DNA from: an uncultured Collinsella sp.
Lineage (GTDB): Bacteria; Actinomycetota; Coriobacteriia; Coriobacteriales; Coriobacteriaceae
Assembly (NCBI GenBank): GCA_900541035.1
Contig: UQIN01000002.1
Location: 62,001-126,000 of the forward strand
Direction of reading: 5' to 3'
DNA: 64,000 nt
Below the pieces are notes generated by a model. The model saw nothing but the letters and a program-made list of their open reading frames with translations, was not told where the DNA came from and searched no databases. Made by a program: the position numbers and the translations under genes. Shown in pieces: positions 7,697 to 16,007 of this stretch. The number at the start of each line of letters is the position of its first letter. Position 1 is the first letter of the stretch.

Positions 7697-9139
7697 TTAT
7701 CGACCTCCCCGCGGCGCCGCATCATCACGCATGAGCTCGGCCAGCGCCTCGCGATCGATACGCAGCGCATCGCCGCCGACTGGGTCGAGCGAATCGCCCT
7801 GTCCGGCGAGACCTTTGGCCTGTTTGCGCTCCGCACGGGAAAGGCCACGTTCGCGATACTTTTGCGAATGCGCCGTGTACATATTGATGAACAGAATGAC
7901 CAGGAAGCTGAACGCGATTACGACCACGACCCAAAAGAGGGCCACCGACGTATTGCCGCCCATCCACTCAAAGTAAATCGCAATGGGAATGGTCTGCGTA
8001 ATACCGGCGTAGTTGCCCGCAAAGAACAGGGTGCAGCCAAACTCGCCCATCGCGCGGGCAAAGGCGAGCACCGTGCCGGCGGCAATCGAGGGCCAGCCAA
8101 GCGGCATCATGAGCTTGGCAAAGATGCGACGCTCGGACCATCCCAGGGTTCGCGCGGCGTCGAGCATCTGCGCGTCAAGACTCTCGAAGGCTCCGAGCGC
8201 CGTGCGGTAAACCAGCGGAAACGACACGACGACGGCCGAAATGACCGCCGCGGGCCACGTAAAGACGATCGAGATGCCGTGTGCGATCAGCCACTGGCCC
8301 ACCCCGGTCGAGCGGCCAAACAGCATGAGGAGCAAAAAGCCGCAGACCGTGGGCGGCAGCACCATAGGGATGGTAAAGACCGAATCGAGCAAACCCTTCA
8401 CGCGGCTCGTGGTACCCATGGTCTTCCACGCGGCAAACAGGCCCAGCGCAAACGCGATCACCAGGGCAAGGCCGCTCGTTTTTATGGACACCCAAAACGG
8501 GCGATAGTCGATGCCGCCCAATAAGGAGGCCAGAGAGGCCAAGGGGCCCTGCTCATCCCGCAACACGACAGACGATGCCTCTACCATTTGAGCGCTATCA
8601 AGCCAACGCGCGCCGCCCTTGGCATCACCCGAGGCTGATGCAATCACCACATAGCGGTCCCCATCCGCACCGCGCTCGTCAAAGCCATAGGTATACCCGC
8701 CGGCATCAAACGTTGTTTCCGCCGTGACATACCAAGGGAGATCCACGTCCCCTAGCTGCGCGCCTCCCATGCAGTTTGCGCTGTCGAGCTCACAGACGAG
8801 GGCCTTGAGACCCGATACGGACTCGTTATCCTGCGGATCCAATCCATACTTCTCGACCGCCTTGGGCGATATCCACACCACAACGCGGTCGGCAGCGAGC
8901 GCCGCTACAAGGTCCACGTCCTCGTCAACGGGAAACCGGTAGCCCTCAGGCTGGCCCTCCATGTCACGAGCGGTCCCCTTGGCCAACCGCTCAAAACCCT
9001 CGATCCCATAGGAAAGCCCATGAGCGGTCGCAGCAACCTGGGCCCCGTCCTCAGCGTTCCCAGCAAACGCAAATCCCGGCACCCAGCAAAGCGCGAAGGT
9101 CAAAGCGCAGGCGACAAGCATGCGGAATCTATTAAGCAC
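7697..9139 (-). CDS. modB: Molybdate ABC transporter permease ModB with a large N-terminal exported domain
   Basis: This membrane permease has about 480 residues, roughly twice the usual ModB size of 220-230. The C-terminal 270 residues are a normal ModB domain, with several membrane segments and the EAA-type loop (ALGAFESLDAQMLDAARTLG, then MGEFGCTLFFAGN). The N-terminus has a signal peptide (LVACALTFALCWVPGFAFA) followed by about 190 residues of soluble sequence that I do not recognise, probably outside the membrane. The GTG at 9139 is chosen as start because GGAG lies 6 bases upstream; an ATG at 9121 would also keep the signal peptide. It sits between modA and modC. Confidence 0.85.
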   Translation of the reverse strand: MLNRFRMLVACALTFALCWVPGFAFAGNAEDGAQVAATAHGLSYGIEGFERLAKGTARDMEGQPEGYRFPVDEDVDLVAALAADRVVVWISPKAVEKYGLDPQDNESVSGLKALVCELDSANCMGGAQLGDVDLPWYVTAETTFDAGGYTYGFDERGADGDRYVVIASASGDAKGGARWLDSAQMVEASSVVLRDEQGPLASLASLLGGIDYRPFWVSIKTSGLALVIAFALGLFAAWKTMGTTSRVKGLLDSVFTIPMVLPPTVCGFLLLMLFGRSTGVGQWLIAHGISIVFTWPAAVISAVVVSFPLVYRTALGAFESLDAQMLDAARTLGWSERRIFAKLMMPLGWPSIAAGTVLAFARAMGEFGCTLFFAGNYAGITQTIPIAIYFEWMGGNTSVALFWVVVVIAFSFLVILFINMYTAHSQKYRERGLSRAERKQAKGLAGQGDSLDPVGGDALRIDREALAELMRDDAAPRGGR

Positions 9140-9207
9140 GAAAAGCTCCAAGCGAATACAAGGACGGAGTGAAACACAAAACGATGGAATTATCGCGCCA
9201 AGCCGCA

Positions 9208-10083
9208 CTACGCGGAAAGCTCAAAGCCGTACTTAGCCCAAATCTTCTGAACCTTCTTGTTGGACAGGCAAAAGTCGATAAACGCCTTGGCCTCGTCGGC
9301 ATGCTCGGAGCTTTCGGCAACGGCGCCCGGGTACACGATGGGCTTGTGCGAATCCTCGGGGCACACGAAGGCCTCCTCGATGCCGTCGTAGCGGAAGATG
9401 TCGGAGCTGTAGACAAAACCGGCCACGCAGTCGCCTGTGGACACATAAGCGGCGGCGGTGCCCACCTTATCGGCCAGTGCGACCTTGTCGGCGATCTCGG
9501 GAGCATACTCGCCGTCGTCGCCCTCGGTGCCGGTGTAGAGGCCCACGGAAGCCAGGGCCTGGTTGGCGTACTTGCCGGCGGGGACGGTCTTGGCGTCGCC
9601 AATGGCGATCTTGCCGTCCAGATTCGCGACGTCGGCGATGGCCTCGACCTTGGTGTCAGAGCCCTCGGCGCGGATGATCACGAGGTCGTTGACGAACATA
9701 TCCTCACGTGTGTCGGCATCGACGAGCTCGGCGGCTTCGGCGTCGTCCATGGTGCCCTTGGAGGCCGTGATGAGCACGTCGACGGCGGCACCGGCGCGCA
9801 TCTGCTCGACAAGGTCGCCAGACGCCTTAAACTGCGTGTCGGCAAACGTGGTGCCGGTCTGCTCGGTGTAGAGCTCCTGAACCTCGGGCAGAGCTTTCTC
9901 GAGCGAGTTAGCGGCAAAGACCTGCAGCTCGACAGCCTTCTTCTTAGAGGAAGACTTGACGGAGCCGGCATCGGAACCAGCGGGCTCGGACGTCTTGTTG
10001 CCCGAGCAGCCGGCAAGGCCAAGGCCGGCGGCAGAGGCAGCAGAAAGCGAGACAAAACCGCGGCGTGAAACCATATCGAACAT
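9208..10083 (-). CDS. modA: Molybdate-binding lipoprotein ModA
   Basis: This substrate-binding protein has 291 residues. The N-terminus MFDMVSRRGFVSLSAASAAG with the lipobox LAGC shows a lipoprotein signal; the twin arginine may mean Tat export. The mature part has the ModA pattern: VFAANSLEKALPEVQELYTE at the start, FKASGDLVEQMRAGAAVDV, KIAIGDAKTVPAGKYANQAL, and a C-terminal FIDFCLSNKKVQKIWAKYGF. The ATG at 10083 is used because AAAGGG lies 6 bases upstream, not the in-frame TTG 6 bases earlier. It is the first gene of modABC, with a promoter at 10144. Confidence 0.88.
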   Translation of the reverse strand: MFDMVSRRGFVSLSAASAAGLGLAGCSGNKTSEPAGSDAGSVKSSSKKKAVELQVFAANSLEKALPEVQELYTEQTGTTFADTQFKASGDLVEQMRAGAAVDVLITASKGTMDDAEAAELVDADTREDMFVNDLVIIRAEGSDTKVEAIADVANLDGKIAIGDAKTVPAGKYANQALASVGLYTGTEGDDGEYAPEIADKVALADKVGTAAAYVSTGDCVAGFVYSSDIFRYDGIEEAFVCPEDSHKPIVYPGAVAESSEHADEAKAFIDFCLSNKKVQKIWAKYGFELSA

Positions 10084-10143
10084 ATTCAACCCTTTCGAAC
10101 GCTATGCCCGGGCACCCCGCCGCAGGCTTTATTCTGTTACTAG

Positions 10144-10185
10144 ATTATACTTCCGCGCGAATAATGATAATGAGAAATTATTCTC
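10144..10185 (-). promoter_or_regulatory. modA promoter with an overlapping palindrome
   Basis: A consensus -10 box TATAAT lies at 10144-10149 on the minus strand, about 60 bases before modA; the -35 region is weak. Just upstream, at 10172-10185, is the perfect palindrome GAGAATAATTTCTC, well placed for a molybdate- or iron-responsive regulator. The regulator is unknown. Confidence 0.45.
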
Positions 10186-10286
10186 GCTAGAGAATATAGT
10201 TTCGAGTTGCCGTGCACCTCGGCGTCGCTTCGGCGGAAAACAAAGGCGGAGCAGCCGTTCAGGTCGCCCCGCCGCAGGTAAACCGC

Positions 10287-10766
10287 TTATTTGGTATGTC
10301 CGCCGCCCGCCGTCATTTGGGCCGCATGCTCCAGCTGATCGCTCACGGCCTCCCAGCTTTCGCGGGCCGCTTTCGTGGATCCCGGAAAGTTGATGACAAG
10401 CGTATGCCCACGCTGCATGCACACGGCGCGCGAGAGCATAGCGCGGCGCGTCTTGGTCATGGAGTACGCGCGGATTGCCTCTGCAATACCCGGCACATCG
10501 CGGTCGCAGACGGCACGCGTCGCCTCGGGCGTCACGTCGCGCATCGAAAGTCCCGTGCCGCCACAGGTGAGCACGACATTGGCGTGGCACTCATCGGCAG
10601 CTTCCACAATGGCATCACCGATCTCGCTGGCGTCGTCGCGCACGACCACATGTGAGACGACCGTCCAGCCCTGCGCCTCGATAAGTTCCTCGAGTGCGGC
10701 TCCAGCCTCGTCCTGAGCAAGATCGCGCGTATCCGAGCACGTCACGATCGAAATCTTCAACTCCAT
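10287..10766 (-). CDS. Molybdenum cofactor protein MogA/MoaB (molybdopterin adenylyltransferase type)
   Basis: This 159-residue protein adenylates molybdopterin before molybdate insertion by MoeA. It has the MogA/MoaB fold signatures: ISIVTCSDTRDLAQDEAG near the start, LTCGGTGLSMRDVTPEAT with the GGTG loop at about 88-105, and INFPGSTKAARE near the end. The start at 10766 is set by AGGAGG 7 bases upstream. It lies 10 bases after moeA, clearly in one operon, and about 200 bases before modA, which has its own promoter. MogA and MoaB are hard to separate by eye, so no symbol is given. Confidence 0.85.
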   Translation of the reverse strand: MELKISIVTCSDTRDLAQDEAGAALEELIEAQGWTVVSHVVVRDDASEIGDAIVEAADECHANVVLTCGGTGLSMRDVTPEATRAVCDRDVPGIAEAIRAYSMTKTRRAMLSRAVCMQRGHTLVINFPGSTKAARESWEAVSDQLEHAAQMTAGGGHTK

Positions 10767-10776
10767 AGTCTTCCTC

Positions 10777-12039
10777 CTACAACACCGTGCCCTCGGGCAG
10801 GTCGACACGCACGACATCCACGACGTCGCCCGCCTTGAGCTCGCACGGTCCTTCGTCAATACGCAGCAGGCAGTTGGACCGCTGCATCGTGCCGAGCAGC
10901 GCCGAATTCTGCGTCTTGGCCTCGGTCACCAACAGCTCACTGGTCTCGGGGTCGCGCAAAACCGTGGCGCGATCGAAGAAGCGTCGGTCCTGGCGCTTTT
11001 TCACGCCGTGCGTGAGCGTCGCCTGCTGCACGGGACGCACGCCCTCGGCAAAGCCGCGCATCTTGCGAATCGCCGGACGGGCAAGCATCTCAAAGCCCAC
11101 ATACGCCGCGGCCGGATTGCCTGAAAGCCCTAGGTAGGGCTTGCCCCCGAGTAAGCCAAACGTGATGGCCTTGCCCGGACGCATCGAGATGCGATCGAAC
11201 AGCACCACGCCCTCGCGCCGGACGAGCGCCGTCACGTAGTCGTAATCGCCCGCCGAGGCGCCGCCGCTCGTAATGACAAAATCGCACTCTCGCGTGGCGC
11301 GATGCACCAGCTCGCCAATCGCCCGCTCATCGTCGGGCGCAATACCGTAGAACACGGGCTCGGCGCCGGCATCGAGCGCCTCGGCCATCAGCGCCGAGGA
11401 GTTGGAATCGCGAATCTGACCGCGCGCCGGTACCTTACTCGGTGCGACCAGTTCCGTGCCCAGCGAGATGATGCCCACACGTGAGACAGCGTGCACCTTC
11501 ACGCTCGCGTATCCGGCGCTTGCCAGCAAGCCGGCGCCCGCCGGAGTCACAACCTCACCAGCACGCATCACGACTTCGCCGGCATGGGCCTCCTCGGCGG
11601 CAGAGCGAACGTTCTCCCCCACCTTGGCCGGCGCCGAAAACCTCACACGCGAGCCCTCGTTGCCGTCACCGTCGAGCACATCGACGATCTCGTACTTCAC
11701 CACGGCATCGGCACCCTCGGGCACCGGCGCGCCCGTCATGATGCGGACCGTCTCGCCCGCGCCGATTGCGTCCCCAAACACATGACCCGCGGCCTCATGT
11801 CCGATAACATCGAGCGTCACCGGCGCCTCGCCAGATGCCTGCGCCAAGTCCGCCGAGCGCACGGCATATCCGTCCATAGCGCTGTTGGCAAACGGCGAGA
11901 TGTCGATATCGGCCACCGCGTCCTCGGCCAGGGGAAGACCGGCGGCCTGCCACACGGGAATCTCGACGAGATCGGTCGGAGCAACGTGCGACAGGACAAT
12001 CGACTGTGCGTCATCCAGCGGAATGAGTTTCTCTGCCAT
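10777..12039 (-). CDS. moeA: Molybdopterin molybdenumtransferase MoeA
   Basis: This 420-residue protein inserts molybdate into adenylated molybdopterin. Recognisable segments are NSAMDGYAVRSADL near residue 55, IMTGAPVPEGADAVVKYE, SRVGIISLGTELV, RDSNSSALMA, the ITSGGASAGDYDY motif and LGLSGNPAAAYVGFEMLARP in the MPT-binding domain. A C-terminal beta-barrel domain ends the protein. The ATG at 12039 follows AAGAGGTG. It is transcribed with mogA, 10 bases downstream. A TATACT box on the minus strand near 12099 may be its -10. Length and all family motifs are normal. Confidence 0.9.
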   Translation of the reverse strand: MAEKLIPLDDAQSIVLSHVAPTDLVEIPVWQAAGLPLAEDAVADIDISPFANSAMDGYAVRSADLAQASGEAPVTLDVIGHEAAGHVFGDAIGAGETVRIMTGAPVPEGADAVVKYEIVDVLDGDGNEGSRVRFSAPAKVGENVRSAAEEAHAGEVVMRAGEVVTPAGAGLLASAGYASVKVHAVSRVGIISLGTELVAPSKVPARGQIRDSNSSALMAEALDAGAEPVFYGIAPDDERAIGELVHRATRECDFVITSGGASAGDYDYVTALVRREGVVLFDRISMRPGKAITFGLLGGKPYLGLSGNPAAAYVGFEMLARPAIRKMRGFAEGVRPVQQATLTHGVKKRQDRRFFDRATVLRDPETSELLVTEAKTQNSALLGTMQRSNCLLRIDEGPCELKAGDVVDVVRVDLPEGTVL

Positions 12040-12249
12040 ATGCACCTCTTAATGCCACGGCGCACAACAGGGGCGCCGATTCTTTATGCTTGTCTCAGTA
12101 TAATCCCCCGTCGCACGACCGCGACTCGGCCTGTACCAGTAAATACACCTGTCGGCCGCAAGCCGCGAAACAGAATGGAAACCAACCCACCGGCTCGTCG
12201 CGTTTGCCGCGTTTTATAATGCTTGCGTTGCAACCTAAAAGAGGAACGT

Positions 12250-13671
12250 ATGGCTCATAACGACAAACCCGAAAGCGCAAACGAAACGCAGGATCATTCC
12301 CAGCCGCTCGACGATGGCGGCTTTTTCTCCCTGAACGACGTCATCACGGCAGGCAGGCATAAACTTACCCGCTCCGAGCATCTCTTGGCTGCCGACACGC
12401 GCCGCAACGCCCGCAACCTACTCGCGAGCGCCAAGTTGCTCGCGCTCGTCGTCATTGTCTCGCTCGCCATGGGCGTTGCCGCTTGGGCGTTTTTGGCCTC
12501 GCTGAATATCGCCACCGACTATCGCGAGCACCATGTGTGGGTCTACGCCTTGCTTCCCGTTGTGGGCGTTGCCACCGCATGGGTGTACAAAAACCACGGT
12601 CTTGCCGCCAAACGCGGTAACAACCTGGTCATCGACTCCGCTCTGGGCACACGCCTCATCCATATGCGCATGGCCGTCCTCACCTTCGTCTGCTCCACGC
12701 TCACGCACCTAACGGGCGGATCGGCCGGTCGCGAGGGAGCCGCGGTGCAGATTGGCGGCACCATCGCCAGCAACATCTCGAGCCTCGCCCACCTCAAAAA
12801 GCATGACCACCACGACCTCATGCTCGCCGGCATCTCGTCGGCCTTTGGCGCCGTATTCGGCTCGCCCCTTGCCGGGGCTTTCTTTGGCATGGAGATGTGC
12901 TTTATCGGCAAGATCGACTACACCGCGGGCATCTACTGCCTGGTCGCCTCGTTTACCGGCTACTTTACATCACTCGCCCTAGGTACCGAGTACGAGGCGA
13001 ATGTTATCGCCAGCGTTCCCAACATGACACCACGGACGGTTGTCATCGTTGTTATCAGCGCCATTATCTTCGGTCTGACGGCACGCCTCTTTGCCTGGTC
13101 AGTTCGAACCGTCAAGAGCCTGTACGGTCGCTTTATCACCAATTATCTTATTCGCGCACTCATAGGTGCACTCGTGGTTTTGGCCGCCTATGCCCTTCTC
13201 GACGCTTGGAACTACGCCGGCCTTTCCACGTGGCTTTCCGGCGCCGGATTTGCCGGCAACACCACCCTGGCGGACGCAGCCATCAAGTTGGTCGTCACAG
13301 CGCTCACCCTGGGCGCCGGCTTCCAAGGCGGCGAGGTCACGCCCCTGTTTGGTATCGGTGCGGCGCTCGGCGGCTGGATCGGTTGCCTCGTCGGAATCGA
13401 CCCCAGCTTTCTGGCAGCGCTGGGCATGCTCGGCGTGTTCTGCGCCGGCCTCAACGTGCCCATCACCACCTGTATGATGGCCATCGACCTGTTCCACGGC
13501 ACGGCAGCCGGGTTCTTTGTCATCGTGGCCTTTATCAGCTACCTAACCGCCGGACACCGCGGCGTGTACCCCGCCCAGCGCATCATCTCGCCCAAGCGCC
13601 GTTCGCTTATTGTAGATGAGGGCGGTACGGTAGCGGATGCTATCGAGCGCCACAACGACCTGATAGAGTAG
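12250..13671 (+). CDS. ClC-family anion channel/transporter, probably the fluoride (CLC-F) type
   Basis: This integral membrane protein of 473 residues has the ClC signatures GSAGREGAAVQIGG (about 155), FGSPLAGAFFGMEM (about 202) and GFQGGEVTPLFGIGAALGGWIG (about 357). The GREGAAVQ and GGEVTPLF wording, and the absence of the GSGIP motif of chloride transporters, resemble the CLC-F fluoride/proton antiporter group. I saw no fluoride riboswitch upstream, so the ion is uncertain. The start at 12250 has GAGGAA 4 bases before it, and a TATAAT box lies at 12215-12220. It is divergent from moeA and followed by a lipid kinase. Confidence 0.8.
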   Translation: MAHNDKPESANETQDHSQPLDDGGFFSLNDVITAGRHKLTRSEHLLAADTRRNARNLLASAKLLALVVIVSLAMGVAAWAFLASLNIATDYREHHVWVYALLPVVGVATAWVYKNHGLAAKRGNNLVIDSALGTRLIHMRMAVLTFVCSTLTHLTGGSAGREGAAVQIGGTIASNISSLAHLKKHDHHDLMLAGISSAFGAVFGSPLAGAFFGMEMCFIGKIDYTAGIYCLVASFTGYFTSLALGTEYEANVIASVPNMTPRTVVIVVISAIIFGLTARLFAWSVRTVKSLYGRFITNYLIRALIGALVVLAAYALLDAWNYAGLSTWLSGAGFAGNTTLADAAIKLVVTALTLGAGFQGGEVTPLFGIGAALGGWIGCLVGIDPSFLAALGMLGVFCAGLNVPITTCMMAIDLFHGTAAGFFVIVAFISYLTAGHRGVYPAQRIISPKRRSLIVDEGGTVADAIERHNDLIE

Positions 13672-13758
13672 ACGTAAGTATTCGACGTGCAGCCACAATC
13701 GGGGGCAATTCGACCTGAGCGCGACCGCACCGTCACGTCATACGCCGGGAGTCGCCCC

Positions 13759-14721
13759 ATGCACGCAACTGATTTTGGCCGCACGCTCATCATCGCCAAC
13801 CCAGCCGCCCAGTCGGGTGCGGCGCACGAAGTTGCCGAGCGCCTGCAACGCTTTTTGGATATGACCGCGCGCGCATCCCAGTTTGACCTGGTGCTGACCG
13901 AGCGCATGGGACACGCCAAGGAGCTGGCCGCACAGGTCGAGGGCTATCGCACCGTTATCGCTCTTGGCGGCGACGGCGTGATCCACGAGGTCGTCAACGG
14001 ACTTATGGCGCAAGAGGAGGACGCCCGCCCCGCTCTTGCCGTCCTACCCGTGGGCTCTGGCAACGATTTTGCCCAAACGCTCGGCATCGACGATTTCTCC
14101 GGTAAGGATTTTGGCGCGCTGCTCACCTGCGAGCTGCAGCGTCAGGACATCGGGCGCATTCGCTCGTGGAGCCCTGCGAGCGGCAGCGGCGAGGCTACCG
14201 TTGAGTACTACGACCAGACGCTTTCGGTCGGCATCGATGCCGCCATCGGCCTTGGCACCACCGAGCTGCGCAAAAAGACGGGCCTCGCCGGCGCTCCGCT
14301 CTACACCCTCTCGGGCCTTGAGCAGTTTGGCCTGCGCTACCGCAACTATCCCATGACGGTGAGCTTTGACGGTGCGCCCGCCGAGCGCGTGCGGGCGATT
14401 ATCATGGCGATTCAGCTGGGCCCCACCTATGGTTCGGGCTATCGCATCTGCCCCGACGCCGACCCGTGCGACGGCATACTCGACGTCTGCTACGCCTGCG
14501 GCCCCGTTCCGCGCGCGGTCGCGCTTCCCATGTTCCTTTCGGCCAAAGATGGCCACCATACCAAGCTGCCACCGGTTCGCATGTGCCGCTGTCGCCATGC
14601 CGAGCTCACCCTTGAGGAGCCCGACTACCCCATCCAGGCCGACGGCGAGCCCGTTGTCGCCTCGCGCATCGAGGTCGACATCCTCGCCGGCGCCCTCCAC
14701 GTCTGGCACCCCACCCGCTAA
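13759..14721 (+). CDS. Diacylglycerol kinase-like lipid kinase (YegS/BmrU/DgkB family)
   Basis: This lipid kinase of 320 residues has a DAGK catalytic domain. It opens LIIANPAAQSG, has the nucleotide loop VIALGGDGVIHEVVNGLM (about 65-82) and LAVLPVGSGNDFAQTLG (about 92-108), and ends with the C-terminal beta-sandwich containing the IQADGEPV segment. The ATG at 13759 follows GGGAG at 7 bases; 24 residues could be added by an upstream start but they are not family-like. The usual role is recycling diacylglycerol from lipid and wall polymer turnover to phosphatidic acid. It is followed by a perfect palindrome at 14729. Confidence 0.85.
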   Translation: MHATDFGRTLIIANPAAQSGAAHEVAERLQRFLDMTARASQFDLVLTERMGHAKELAAQVEGYRTVIALGGDGVIHEVVNGLMAQEEDARPALAVLPVGSGNDFAQTLGIDDFSGKDFGALLTCELQRQDIGRIRSWSPASGSGEATVEYYDQTLSVGIDAAIGLGTTELRKKTGLAGAPLYTLSGLEQFGLRYRNYPMTVSFDGAPAERVRAIIMAIQLGPTYGSGYRICPDADPCDGILDVCYACGPVPRAVALPMFLSAKDGHHTKLPPVRMCRCRHAELTLEEPDYPIQADGEPVVASRIEVDILAGALHVWHPTR

Positions 14722-14728
14722 CCCCACC

Positions 14729-14799
14729 TAAGTTGCGGTGAAATAGGGACTGTTTATGCATCTAAAGCCGCAAAACAGTCCCTATTTCACCGCAACTTA
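14729..14799. repeat. Perfect inverted repeat, 27-base arms
   Basis: Arms 14729-14755 and 14773-14799 are perfect reverse complements (left arm begins TAAGTTGCGGTGAAATAGGG) around a 17-base loop. It lies between convergent genes, 7 bases after the lipid kinase and 9 before the release-factor-like gene, so it can serve both as a terminator. The arm TTGCGGTGAAATA is shared with the element at 35711. Confidence 0.85.
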
Positions 14800-14807
14800 T
14801 GAGGAGG

Positions 14808-15188
14808 CTATTCGTCGCTGCCCGGTTTGCGACGGTTGGCCTTTTTAATGGCGTTGAAGTGCTTGTCATTAAGCCTGCGCTGGCGAGAGCGCTGAGGCAC
14901 CTTGGTCTTTACGCGTCGACGCGGTGGACGCCCGCGACGCTCAAGCTCAGCGCGCAGCTTACGCAGGCAGCTCGCGCGATTCTGAAACTGGCTGCGGCTC
15001 TCACGCGCCGTCACGACAATCCCCGTGGGCCCATGTTTCATGCGCACCGCAGAGTCCGTCGTGTTCACGCCCTGCCCGCCCGGACCCGTCGCGCGAAACA
15101 CCTGTACCTCGCAATCGCGCGCCAGCTCCTCGACCGACATCTCGGCATAGCGCGCATACTCACGCCATCCCATCTTGTTCTCATCCAT
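14808..15188 (-). CDS. Release-factor-like protein with GGQ motif (ribosome rescue type)
   Basis: This 126-residue protein carries the peptide-release motif in FRATGPGGQGVNTTDSAVRM (GGQ near residue 39), followed by an RSQFQNR segment. It lacks the codon-recognition domain of RF1/RF2 and ends in a strongly basic tail (RRRVKTKVPQRSRQRR), as in ArfB/YaeJ-type rescue factors that enter the empty mRNA channel. The start at 15188 is set by GGAGGTG upstream; more upstream codons belong to the palindrome at 15214. It lies downstream of xpt in the same direction but behind a terminator. Rescue of stalled ribosomes is the likely role, inferred from domain layout. Confidence 0.8.
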   Translation of the reverse strand: MDENKMGWREYARYAEMSVEELARDCEVQVFRATGPGGQGVNTTDSAVRMKHGPTGIVVTARESRSQFQNRASCLRKLRAELERRGRPPRRRVKTKVPQRSRQRRLNDKHFNAIKKANRRKPGSDE

Positions 15189-15213
15189 ATCAGCACCTCC
15201 CCTCATACAAAAA

Positions 15214-15244
15214 ATGTGACAAAGGGACAGTCCCTTTGTCACAT
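15214..15244 (-). terminator. Perfect 31-base palindrome with T-run (xpt terminator)
   Basis: The arms ATGTGACAAAGGGAC and GTCCCTTTGTCACAT are perfect complements around one base. On the minus strand TTTTTTG follows, giving an intrinsic terminator 28 bases after the xpt stop. Confidence 0.85.
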
Positions 15245-15271
15245 CGCATACCAATCGCTTGTGTTGCGCGC

Positions 15272-15850
15272 TTAGGCGAAGGTGATCTCGCCGTTCTCGC
15301 AGTCCATATCGGCGATACGGGCCAGGCTCTCAACGCGGAAGCCGCGTTTACGGAGCTTATCGCCGCCGCCCTGGAAGCCCTTCTCAACGGCAATGCCAAT
15401 GCCGGCAACTTCGGCACCCGCAGCCTCGCAGATCTTAATAAGGCCCTCAAGCGCGCAGCCGTTGGCCAGGAAGTCGTCGATAATCAGGACCTTATCGCCC
15501 TCGGACAGAAAGCGCTTACCCACGATAACCGGGTACTCCTTCTGCTTGGTAAAGGAATAGATGGTCGTGGCATACTGCTCGCCGTCAAGGTTGATGGACT
15601 GGGCCTTCTTTGCAAAGACCACCGGCACGCCGCCAAAATGCTGAGCTGCGATGCAGGCCATACCAATACCCGAAGCCTCAATCGTCAGGATCTTGTTGAT
15701 CTCGACACCCTCGAACAGACGGGCCCATTCGGCGCCCATGTGGTCGAACAGCTCAACGTCGCACTGGTGGTTGAGGAAGGCATCAACCTTAAGGACGTTA
15801 CCGGCCTTTACGATGCCGTCATGGCGAATACGATCCTCAAGCTCCTGCAT
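15272..15850 (-). CDS. xpt: Xanthine phosphoribosyltransferase
   Basis: This 192-residue enzyme converts xanthine and PRPP to XMP. It starts MQELEDRIRHDGIV, has KILTIEASGIGMACIAAQ, PVVFAKKAQS, and the PRPP-binding loop VLIIDDFLANGCALEG (about 126-141), all as in B. subtilis Xpt, at the same length. The start at 15850 has GAGAAGGGG upstream. I looked for a purine riboswitch in the 150 bases upstream and did not see the conserved loops. A terminator follows at 15214. An MFS exporter lies upstream in the same direction but 158 bases away. Confidence 0.92.
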   Translation of the reverse strand: MQELEDRIRHDGIVKAGNVLKVDAFLNHQCDVELFDHMGAEWARLFEGVEINKILTIEASGIGMACIAAQHFGGVPVVFAKKAQSINLDGEQYATTIYSFTKQKEYPVIVGKRFLSEGDKVLIIDDFLANGCALEGLIKICEAAGAEVAGIGIAVEKGFQGGGDKLRKRGFRVESLARIADMDCENGEITFA

Positions 15851-16007
15851 GGCGCAACCCCTTCTCGCGGCAACGATACCGCGCGATTAATAAACGTTGT
15901 TCGATAGTCTACCACGGACCGACCCCCGCCCGCCCCACAAGCCGCATCGCACCACAAACCAGTCTTTTTGGGACAACGCAAATCGTGGCAGACAGCCTCC
16001 CAACGCA

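Noticed and set aside
12060..12249. Fluoride riboswitch before the ClC gene
   Set aside because: No GGNGAUG...CUGAUG pattern seen.
15851..16007. Purine riboswitch upstream of xpt
   Set aside because: The conserved loop sequences are not visible in either strand.
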